Below, one piece after another: positions 29,101 through 40,076 of a stretch of DNA of 64,000 nucleotides. Both the position numbers and the translations under genes were made by a program. The notes under the pieces are model-generated. The model saw nothing but the letters and a program-made list of their open reading frames with translations, did not search any database and was not told the DNA's origin. The DNA comes from Syngnathus acus (Eukaryota > Chordata > Actinopteri > Syngnathiformes > Syngnathidae): positions 12,389,976 to 12,453,975 of the forward strand of contig NC_051089.1 in assembly GCF_901709675.1 (NCBI RefSeq), given 5' to 3'. Positions within the stretch are counted from its first letter, which is position 1; the number at the start of each line of letters is the position of its first letter.

Positions 29101-32100
29101 ATGGAAATCGGACGAGGTAACCACTCCAGCATTATATATCTATTTATTTATTTATTTATTTATTTATTTGAAGTGTGAAGGGTGCTTGCTTGATAATAAA
29201 TCCATTAGCCTGATGCTAACTTATAATGTGAAAATACACATTAGAAAGGTTCCTGGAAATGATCATAGAGTTATAATATATAATGTAATATCTTTATTAT
29301 ATAATATATGTTATCATAACTCTTCTGTCACTGTCACACTCACATCGAGTGGCCCCGCATAATAGCAATGCATAGCAACTATTCAAGTTGACAGTCATTT
29401 TTATTCTGCCTCCTCAAATCATTTTCCTCCAGTGAATGCAATTCAGTTCTTTTAAAATAGTAAATGGATGGATGGCTTCATGATTTTATTTTGTATTTTT
29501 TTTGTCTGGGTTATGTACTTGCGTATACTGCAGGGTGAGCTGGGCGAGACTCCAGTTGACTGGAGACTTTGTTTAGGTTCTGAGCCTTTCTTGGGTCATT
29601 ATTGTGGGGAGCATGTTGTGTGGCAACATTTGATTGATTGGTGTGTGGTTATTTAAAATATGATGTGTGGCTTGTTGCACTTTAATTAACTTTAACTCCA
29701 TCATAAATCAGAAAAGCGTTTTACTTCGTGCTAGTTAGATTTTATTTGACAAAAGGGAATTTCATGTCATTTCTAACTCAATTCCAACTCGCGTGTAAGG
29801 CGGAATGGAACACGATTATTTATGACCGGTTGGAGCTTGCTTAGGCCACAGCAGATAGATGATTTATTTCAGCAGTCTACCCACTAATCCAAGTTGGAGC
29901 CTGAGTCAGTGACTGTGGTTGCTTCTGTCTCCTTTTCCAGCACTGAAGCTTTCAGCAATCCTTGAGGGAAAGCCTCTCCATGAGTCAAGTGGAGTCTATC
30001 TGCCCAACAGAATTAAATAGCAGTAATTATGGTGGATCAAGTCATGCAGTGGGTGTGTGGGGCAAACACCTGATTACAACAAAAACAAAAATGTCAACGG
30101 TAACCTTCAGGAAAGTTTGGGTTAAATTTCCATGAGAAATTAAGACGGGAAATTCAGGAAATTTTCCTCATTGGAAATGTAGTAATCTGACCTAACTGAC
30201 AGCATTGGTGAGATTATTTCTGTCCAGATGAAGGTGAGGGAATGTCAGTACAAAGCTTAGAGGGACGCTGTTTTTCCTATTAGTTGATTTAGATCAGGGA
30301 AAAAAAAGAACATTCACAGGAGCGATTATGTTTATGTCACCTGTGTTTCTTCCACAGTGGACACCATATGAGTCAGACAAAGCAGAACAATGACTGATAT
30401 TGGCCTGCACGTTTCCTGTTATGGCCCTTATTGTTCCACTTGTGCTTATTGCCCCTGTGTGTGCTGTTCAAAAGTCCCACTCTTCCATCCTGGTCAAGGT
30501 GATGGTGACATGTGACACATGTTGAACATGAAGTGTCAGCACACAAGTGAGGAAAATAGCATCATCAGCACTTTAGTTTTTACCAGTATCTCTACTTGTA
30601 ATGTGCAAAATCTATTTTTGCGCTTGTCGGAAATGTGATGGTGGTACTTTAGATTTTGAGGTCAATGAGTCACCTTCATTCTTTTAATTGTGTTGCCAAA
30701 TGTTGTGTCAAATCTTCTCTCGATTCAAACATTTATTTATTTATTTATTTATTTATTGGTTTATGCCATTATTGGTCGTTGTGTTTACAGTGTGTCTGCA
30801 TCACACTTTCCATTACGTATCTTTTAAGTCATGTTTTGTGTGTGGGCAGTACAGAGCAGTGTCAATCTTTATGAAGCCAAGCATATAGTGGATATAAAAA
30901 TTCTACACACCCTTGTTCAAACGTCTTGTGATATTAAAAAACGAGTCCAAGATCATTCTTTTCAGAACGTTGACCTGAAACCTGTACAACTCGAATGAAA
31001 TAAGAAAAATGAAACCTGGAAATAAAAATACCAGATAATGTGGTTGCACAAGTGTGCACACCCCCTCATAAATAGGAATGCGACTGTGTTGGTAATTAAC
31101 CACTCACATTCAAACTCATGTTAAAAGGGAGTCGGCACCCAGCACACAAATTGGAATGAACAAATCTCTATTCAGTAAGAGTTATCAGTCTTTCCATGTT
31201 TTGACACTTATCTTCTAATGTATAATGTATCTAAAAACAAATTGCTGAATTCACTTTAGGCACAGCGTGTGAACACTTGCACCTCTGGAGAACAACGGAC
31301 CTCAGAGTTTGGCTGTATCCCAAAAGCATCTGTTTCCAATGGCCCTCAGGTGGCCATGACGCCTCTGGGTAACAGATCCAATGCACAAACTAATTGAAGA
31401 CTTCCTGCCGTAGTCTGCCTTTGTGTCTGCTATCATTCCACCTCTCTCACCCACACACCCTTTCTCACACATGAAATAACAGTTACCGTAGTAACCCTCA
31501 GTCATACAGGGCATAATTGCTAGCCAGCAGGAAGTGTGGAGCTTTTTGGGTTAATTAGCACTTCCGTTTGGGAAATGGTGGACTTGGCTGTACTCTTAGT
31601 AGGAGACCTGTGCGTCATGCTGAGAAAGGGGTTTTCCATGTTGTTAACATTGTGGTTATTGTTCTGATGGTTAACTCGGTATCACACCATCAGGGTATTT
31701 CATTATGAGGTCATTTTTCAGGTCAGGTCTACTTCTGGAATGCCACATAACATGTGAGTCCCATATCGCCATTTGATGCTTGCCCCATTTCTATGTTACA
31801 GATTTCTAAAGCAATTGGATTTGTTTTGTTTGCTTGTTTTTTTTACAGTATCCAGAATCATTACTCCTGGGTTCACATTTTTTCTTGCAGCATCTTGGCA
31901 ACTATGTTGAGACAAAATTAACAATGTGTGTGGCATCTTAAGGCAACCTTTTTAGGGGGTTGTCATTTATTCATGGAACTTATTTAAGGAACTGTGAAGT
32001 TGAGTCTTTGTTTCTTCGACGTGATGAGATACAATAGCCTGCTGTTTCTTGAGCGTGAAAGAGTGAAAACAGGCTCTAAGTAATACTTAAAAATATTTTA

Positions 32101-34534
32101 TAATAAGTCAAGGGTTTGTGTGTATGTGTGTGGGGGTTATACTTAAAAAATAGGGGTGGGGGGGGTTCCCTGTATGTCAATAAACGAGGTTTAAGTAAGT
32201 GGCAAATCAAAAAGATCGGATTGTTTCCTTGACAGTGCTTAATGTTTGAAGGAGTGGTAAACATTTGGAATTTAGCATCCATCTGGTTTTTGGATTGCGC
32301 TGATCGTAGGTTTATAGTCACTGCCATTTATCAAGCAACACACACACCTTCGCACACACAGGACCTCACTCAATTAGTCTTGTAGGACATTGGTTTTACT
32401 CGAGCACTGATTTGTCTCTCGAAAAAATGCTTTAATAGCATTCCCATACATGTTGACACAACTGTAAGAGCTTTACCTTGGTCCCCTTACAGCTGGATAG
32501 CATTGAAGCTCGACCATCCCCACCCACTGAAAGTGTGATCGAACTGCACGAAACCTCACTTTGACTCTCTTACCTCAGCTGGCAATAAAGCGTGCACATG
32601 CGAACAAGTGCACATGGAACGACGCTAATGAAATGCAGCCGATTGTAAACCGATGACGAAGATTCCTGAAATTGTGTGTGTGCCTGGCGAGCACGTGTGT
32701 CATGAGACTGAAAGTGAGCCTTGATACTTCATAAAGAGCCTTTGGCAAGTGGACATTTTTTGCAGCACCATAAATTGTGTTTTAACCACATATGATCAGT
32801 GGTTTGTATCCATAACATGGTTTTAGTGCTCTGAAACCCACGGGAGCACTTTCTCTGTCTATAAACAGGCTCACACCTATTTACGATATTTTATATAATA
32901 ATGTGAACCAATATGTACCAAAATCCATCAATCTTTCAACTACAACAAATTTGAACCATTTCTTAGCACCTGTTGTCACTCTCTTGTTGTCAAGAATTGT
33001 GAGACTATCAATCACATGACCACTTTGAGGAAACTCAAAAATTATTAATTGGTTATTTTTTTGGTATGCTTATGTGTGTTGCGTTAACAAAAAAAAAACA
33101 GACATTAGGAAGTAGCTTATGATCAGGAAGAGGAACAGGATAGGTGGAGGCATTAGTAGGAGAATATTTTATGCGTGTGACACATGGTGCTTTCAGGACG
33201 TGTGTGTGCTTGTGTACATGTGAGAGAATGAGGCTGTGTGTGCACTAATGTTGAAATGTGTCAGACATGCTCTTATGGGCCTGAGCGAGCAGGCGTGGCT
33301 CTCTCCGGACCTTTTGGCCTAATATTTGAGTCATTTCATCACAGTGGGAAAAAGTCTCACTGAAAACGTTGATCATCACTGACAGGTCATTCTTGAGTTG
33401 ATTTTTAAAAAGAGCTTTGTTCGCAAACATTCCTCACAAAGTTTTTCCTAATTGGTTTATAATGACGGCTTCTTGTTACGTTAACCCTAATTTCTAATCA
33501 CATAGGGGCTATTTGGCAAAAAGCAATGTTTACGTGCACTCACCAGCATACTTCCACAATGAATCAGTACTGGCTTGGAGGAACAACTTTAATCATGCTT
33601 AAAACATTTTAAAATTCGTCATTTGTGTAATACTATTTGAATAGCCAACACATTGCCCAATGCCTTTAAAAAAAATAAAAATTTTCCACTTACGTCAACA
33701 TTCCATCATTCTCACAGCCCAACTCTAATCCCTGCCTAAATTTTAAAACAAAATAACCTCAAATTATGTTACTCATAAAAAAGTTAGGGAATATGGGGCT
33801 TTTTGATTAAATATCAGGACGAACCTAAAATTTACTTTCACCTTTACAGGTGAACCTAATTCGACCTTAATGTATACATAGTAGCGTTACAAATAAATTA
33901 ATGGCAAAATCAACAACAGATGTTTGATCCATGAAAAGCTCCAAGGATGCCCACTTCTATACCTTCTGTCTCTTCTAGTCTCTGTATCTCTATGTCTAAA
34001 CTGCTGATGACACTGCTGATCTATTGTTAGGCGTCGTCCTGCTCTCACGATGTCAAATTAGAATTTATTGATCCCTTCAAGTATCAAATGACTGTTGTTT
34101 TGCACGTAACATAATTAATATAATCATTTGGTGTTATTTTTGGGTTCATCTATAAGCCTTACATACATGCAGAATACAGTACGAGTCGAGGCAAAGATCA
34201 GATCTTCTCATATTGTTGTTAAACTGACGTCAGTTTGGCAAGGAAGAAATGTTCCTATTCTCCATGAGACTATCACTTTTATAACAATAGATTCCCATCA
34301 TTAATGTGGGAATTGGTGAGTGTGTGTGTGTGTGTGTGTGTGCGCGTGTGTGTGCATGCGCATGTGTGTGCGAAGTGTGCAAGGTGTGTGCTTGCGCGTG
34401 TGTGCGTGATGTGTGTCTGGGTGGGTCCTCTTTTGGAGGACATTTCTCATTCCTGAAATATTTGTTTTAAATTTCAGTGCCTTCAGATTCTTTCGAAAAT
34501 TACCAAGGTCAGGCAAACGACACACAAACACATG

Positions 34535-34568
<34 letters not shown>

Positions 34569-35396
34569 CAGAGTAACTCCATACTTAAATAAAAAAAAAA
34601 AAAGTGTGTGAGTCCAGATACCTGAAAAATCTACTTAAGTGCAGTGACTATTCAATAAAAAAAATACACAGCAACAAATCCTCCCACCAGAAAGTGGACT
34701 TCATTTCATTTTCAAAACCTACGTATAATGACATGAATTGAACACGCAATGATTTGTGTTGTTTTGTTTTCCCGCCTCCATCCTTTCTGAGCTGCCGGGG
34801 GGCCCAACTGAGGCCCTCTTGCTTTACATCCTTGTTTTACATAATGCACTGGGGCACTATCACGTTCCATCATGGTGCGTTAGGTTCATCTATAGGACAG
34901 TGACCCCTCGGAGTCCAAGTAAAAGAAACCACAGTTTGACTTTCCCTCTGCAGCACTTACGTAAGTGCAAGCAGAAGCTAAACATATCCTGTGTTTGCTT
35001 TTAAGATCTTAAATCTTGCATGTAGCTTGTCACAATGAAAACACATAACAGCTTAAAAGTAAAACAACCAGAAAAATAAATATGCCAATTAAAGTCTCTG
35101 CCTCTTGATAAGACAAAAATAATACAAATAATGGATGAAAAAGTGATGCAGACAAGGTTCTCATTCTTTATTTTACCGTTAACGTTTCTGTAATCCTACA
35201 TAAAAGCGAACAGATCGCATGTTTGTCTATTTTCCCCCCCCATAATATACATTACATTACAACAATGGGATATCTGCTTTTGAGACTCCCTCTGTAAGTT
35301 TCAGTTTCATTTCAAGACAAATGCTCTGAGAAACCATTCACCGTGTTTGAAAGGAAGTCGTTAGGGCTCACATTTGCTCCAGCCTTTCTCATCGCG
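26181..35396. other. Gene-poor spacer between prss23 and the IL-1R-family pair
   Basis: About 9 kb without a supported coding exon. It holds TTTA microsatellites (29138-29169 and 30730-30758), a TG run (34317-34345) and a CA run (34537-34570). A possible exon-like segment, 29059-29115, has an acceptor and a donor but no recognised protein motif. It could be an upstream non-coding exon of the receptor gene. Confidence 0.5.
34317..34570. repeat. TG and CA dinucleotide microsatellites
   Basis: A TG-rich run at 34317-34345, with interrupted GTGTGC copies to about 34410, and an opposing CA run at 34537-34570. The two are inverted relative to each other. Confidence 0.85.
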
Positions 35397-38300
35397 ATGG
35401 TGTCTCTTTTCCAAATCCTTTTACTACTTGCATCTTCAACAGGTCAGTGAATAAATAAGACTACACTTTTTACAAAAAGGGGAATTTGGAGACATTAATT
35501 TCCAGATGAACCTAAAATGCATTTGTTGGTGACTTCAACTTCTCCAATCCTCTGAATGCAGATGTGTAATATGTCTATAGTACCTTTTTTTTTTTTATAA
35601 ACTTAAAATTCTCTTGCTGGACAGCAACATTCACAATACTTTTTGTGAGTTGTGCATTGTAGTTGGGTCATTCGAGCATTGAAAGACAATTTAACCACCA
35701 ATGTATTATTTATTTTACATGGCGAGCTCAACCATCATTTTATGATATATATTTTGCTGTGTTTGATACATTCCTGTAACAGATACTCAGGCACCTGAGA
35801 CTAACATGTGTAACAATTGTTCAAGTTACTGTAAAAAGAGGTTCAGTAACAGAAAAATTACTTTTTACATATGACAATTTAAAATGTTGGCACAGATTCT
35901 GGATATTGACACGTGATTTACATTTTGAGATGAAGAAACTCTGAATCCACAGGCAGGTGTGTGGCGGGCCCCCCAAAGGAAATTTACGTCAAGGCAGGTG
36001 AGATGGTTGTGCTGCAGTGCCAACGGGCATCTCATCGTTTTGACCACGCTCCAGTAATATGGACCAGTGAGAGCGAGCTGCCGATGGACCTGAGCAACAT
36101 GTCACCGGCTGAACAGAGACAGAAGGGTCTCCTTTTTTTTGACACGAGCCTTTTCATTCTCACTGCTTCAGTAAACCATCAGGGCAACTACTCGTGTTCA
36201 CAAAGGTAAATTAGAATCATGGCTAACATTTTGAAGCGCTGTTGTATTTGAGTGTACCAAATTCCCACAGACACACTCTGAACTTTCCTCACATGACAGG
36301 AATGTAAGTGAAAAGTTGTGGTTCAGGCTGACCGTGTACACCACACTGACTAGAGAGCTGGAAGACAGAACTTGGTACCCGATGACATGTTACACACAAG
36401 AGTCCTGCACTTTGAGCTGTTCAGAAGTCAACATCCCACCTTCAAATAATCCCTACTTCACCAGTTCTGACATCATATGGCACAAAGTATTTCAAATGAT
36501 TGTTCACTATTTTCCAGAATTTGAATGAATGAATGAAGAGTGAAATTGCATCACATTCTAATCAACCCTGCAGGAGGGCAAGTCAGCGCAGAAAGTTAAG
36601 AGCTACTTCTCAAGTGTGGAAGACACAGATTCTGGTGTCTACACCTGCACCAGGCCTTACCTCTTTGATGGTCAAATCTATAACATGAGCTTCACGTTGG
36701 AGTTGGACGTCCAGCCTAGTCAGAGTAAGTCTATGAAAAAATATCTGCCACCTGCATGATTGCAGATTTTTTTGTTTGAAATTTTGGCAGTGTACAAATT
36801 AATTGGATATTTTCCTAGGAAGCAAACATGCTGTGATCTCCTACCCAAGGGCAAATGAAACTATTTATGTGGATGTGGGTAAGCATCACTCTTGTATTGA
36901 TTCTATCCGTTTTCTTCTGCTTATCCTGTTCAGAGCCATCACACCAAAATTTACACTTTGAGCTTTCAATGCATGTGAACCACTACATTATGACTTTCCC
37001 CCCCCCCCCCCCCCCCCCCCCCTCAAACTGCTTTTTCAGGCTCACCGGCTGTGATTAAATGTGAAGCTGTAGTATATTCAGACCTCAGTTCCTTGTTTTG
37101 GATGAGTGGCAACACATTTGTGGAAAAGAATGACTCCTTCCCAGTCTTCTGCAATTATACAAGGTAAACGACTGACATGCAAAATGAATGAACACATTTC
37201 AATTTGTCTGATAATCTTGTTCTTCCAATCTCATTTTACAGGGAAAGTTTGACTGAAGGTGTAAAAAACACTGTAAATTTGGTGTTCAAAGAAGTAACAG
37301 AGGACGATCTCTCAAATAATTACACCTGTAAAATGCAATCTTTTTCACGCTCAATCGTCATCACCATTACCTTGGCCAAAAAAGGTAAGACTGATTGATT
37401 GTTCTAAGTTTGAATTGCTTAACATGTAACGCCTCCATGCGTAATTTATACAAAAGAACAAAAACAGTTGCAGCTGACTGTGTATGCTGGAGTCCAATAT
37501 AAACCATCGCATTGTATCGACAAAAATCCCGACCTTTGTTTTGATTAGCAATAACAAGAAATGCTGATGATCATTTCAAAAGTACTGCTGTCTTAAGTAT
37601 TTTCATTATTATTTTGATGACATATCCAATCTTCTAAACCTACAAGTGATTAGAACACTTCAGATCGTTGACATTTGAACTTAAGTCCACCCCCGAAAAT
37701 AGATAGCTCTCTATTTTCCACTTTCATGACCAACATGCCATGGTGGCGCAGTGAGCTCGCTTGACCAGCCGCCGCTGTTTAATATTAACCGTCTAAATCA
37801 TGTCTGCATTCTGTCTTGGGTGTTTTATTTTTCATTTCAGTTCAAGGTTCCCACTTGCCTGTAGCACTCTGCCCTGTGGTTATCATGGCAATAATGGCCG
37901 CAACTGTCAGTGTCTATGTCAAATTCAAAATTGAACTCATTCTCTTCCTGCGAAACACTCTGGGCTGTCATAGGAAAACCTCAGGTGAGAGTCAGTCAAA
38001 TGGTGGCCTATTTTAATTAAAAATAAAACAACACTATTTGCGCACTATAGAAATTCTCTACAAGTGGTACTTTGACTTACTAGCACTTTAACTTGCCACC
38101 TTGTAGGTTACAACCACACAGGTCCACTAGGTTTGTTGTAAGTAAAACGTAATTAATCCCAACTACATGTGCTGCTCCACCATTTGTGTTCAATTAACTG
38201 TCTGCTTTAAGTTTATCACACCACGACGGAGGTTCTATTCATTAGCCTTGTGTACTTGCATTAATCTAGCAGACTTTAATGCAAAGTTATATGGTTGTTT

Positions 38301-39291
38301 TAAATGAACAATGTGTTATTGTTAGGGTCTTACCAATATGGATGCTGATGCCTATTCTCATATTTGGCAGAGTAAATTTCACAACAAGTAAACTTTGAAT
38401 TACACGACAAACTATTGTTTTACAATACTTTGTAACTTTCCAACAGAGAGGAAAAAAAAAATCAAAAATCATCCAATTTTGGATTTATTATTGAAGTCCA
38501 TTATTTTTGTCCTATGTTGTAATGTGTTTCAAAAAGGAAGATTTTATGTTGATTTTGAAATAGGTCATATTAACCTATTAAGCGGCTGGTTCCAATGTCT
38601 TTATTTTAGTCAAACAGTGAACAACTGGAAGTAGCAATAAACTGCTTGACGCCTCCTTTCTGAACTGGAAAAACTCCACCACTGTGATACAATATCCTGT
38701 GTTGTTTACTTTTAGATGGGAAGACCTATGATGTATTTCTCATGTGTTATAAGAGCGACAAAGTGACAGGATTGAAAGCATGCGATACAAAGTGGCTAGA
38801 GAATGTTCTAGAAGAACATTTCGGCTATAAGCTCTGCCTCTTTGATCGGGATGTACAACCAGGAAAAGGTATCCTACTTCAGCCCAGTTGCCATAATTCG
38901 AGTCAAATCATTCACAGCTAATGTACAATTGTGTCGGTGTGTCACAGCTGCATCCGAGGCGCTGCTAGACTGCATAGAACAAAGTCAATCGGTGGTCCTG
39001 GTACCTTCCCCTCTGGCTGAGAATCTGGAAACTGGCTTGTTGAGTGCCATCCACGCAGCCCTAGTGGAACGCAAGACGAGCTTGGTTGTCATCAAACCTG
39101 GGAATGTGAAAGAAGACAAATGGGAGCCCGCACCAGAGGCCTTCAAGCTCCTTGAGAAGATGGGCCACTGCGTCACATGGGAGGGCTTAAGTTCTCTGCC
39201 GCCTTCTTCCGCCTTCTGGAAGAAGCTCCGCTATCATTTCCCGGCAGCGTGCACTAAAAACAAAGCTTTACCTTTAGAAGCTCTTCCGTAG
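35397..39291 (+). CDS. il18r1: Interleukin-1-receptor family member, IL18R1-like (or IL1RL1-like), 10 coding exons
   Basis: Coding exons: 35397-35442, 35953-36205, 36300-36486, 36574-36724, 36819-36878, 37040-37163, 37242-37384, 37841-37984, 38716-38868, 38948-39291. All are GT-AG and phase-consistent, giving 534 aa. A signal peptide (residues 1-15) precedes three Ig domains, recognisable by YSCSQ (D1), SGVYTCTRP (D2) and NNYTCKM (D3). A membrane helix (about 325-343) is followed by KFKIELILFLRN. The TIR domain starts DGKTYDVFLMCY (box 1), continues with HFGYKLCLFDRDVQPG (box 2/BB loop) and ends with FW at 510-511 (box 3). HAALVERK and the DGKTYD start resemble IL18R1. IL18R1 binds IL-18 and pairs with IL18RAP, and the next gene is IL18RAP-like in the same orientation. 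IL1RL1 (ST2) is the main alternative. AATAAA at 39545-39550 is the likely poly(A) signal. Confidence 0.78.
36998..37022. repeat. Poly-C tract (25 nt) just before an il18r1-like acceptor
   Basis: C homopolymer in intron 5, ending 17 bases before the exon at 37040. It may supply part of the polypyrimidine tract. Confidence 0.9.
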
Positions 39292-40076
39292 AAGCTCTCG
39301 CAAACCTCCAGTACACCTGCGGATGATCTGATGTGAACTGCCATGAACGGGCTAATGGGAATTAGCAAAGATGTCACGGGAAGAGAGAAAGGAATCGGCT
39401 TTGCGACCTTGATTGCTGGGGAGTCGAGCGGGGAAAGGGAAAGAAATAGACGGGACACACTGACCTTCTTGCCGATTCTGAGGAATTTGTTGATTGAATG
39501 TCTAAATCATCCATCTTCTTTGTAGTGTTGGCTCACTGTCTTCAAATAAAAAGCTGAGTTGACTCGCTGGCACACCAGCAGGAGCAATCGTCTTGAAAAT
39601 GTCACAACTTTGGATGATATTTCCACCTTGATCGGCACCAGCTCTGAACAATTTTCCACGTTAGCCCACCTTATCGCACATTTTAAGAATGAGGTTACTT
39701 TGACAAAGTGGAAACGGAAACTTGTAACCTATGCGACGGAAATGCAAGCATCAAATATAACAAGAGAATTAAACATTGCTCCATCTACATCAGGTTGATT
39801 GTTTTGGGGCAACGTGCTTAATGAGAAGTGTCACAAATCACCACTGTGAAATTCTTTTGTAGTTCACATAGTAGGTGTAGTGTGGTTTTCAGCATGCATG
39901 AACACTGGAGCAATTTGCATGATCTCATTTTAGGTGCACTGACACAGGAAGCCACTGCGTAATGTAGCTACCACCTACTTCAGCGTCTTCATCTGCTCGA
40001 CCATTCAAGACGCAGAAAGTATGTGCAGGTTTGAGAGAAAGTGCTGGCAAAGTCATGATGTGATCATTTAAGCAGG
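39292..40076. other. Spacer between the two receptor genes with an unexplained open frame
   Basis: Contains the 3' UTR of the first receptor gene. Immediately after its AATAAA, an 83-codon frame (39550-39798) is open, followed by the upstream region of the second gene. Confidence 0.5.
39550..39798 (+). CDS. Unassigned open frame between the receptor genes
   Basis: Open from 39550 to a TGA at 39796-39798, with no upstream ATG and an in-frame stop just before. The translation has protein-like composition, with segments such as LDDISTLIGTSSEQFSTLAH and FKNEVTLTKWKRKLVTYATE. These suggest amphipathic helices. I do not recognise the family. An acceptor-like CACACCAG or CACCAGCAG at about 39571-39582 could make it a terminal exon. 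It could also be a transposon-protein remnant or chance. Confidence 0.25.
   Translation, partial: KAELTRWHTSRSNRLENVTTLDDISTLIGTSSEQFSTLAHLIAHFKNEVTLTKWKRKLVTYATEMQASNITRELNIAPSTSG

Noticed and set aside
34301-34582. A 93-codon frame rich in Val/Cys and His/Thr
   Set aside because: Translation of TG and CA microsatellites.
38065-38165. Candidate second complete MITE in the il18r1-like intron 8
   Set aside because: One end resembles the AGTGGTGCCTTGA terminus, but the match is poor and no partner end was found, so it is left as degraded repeat sequence.
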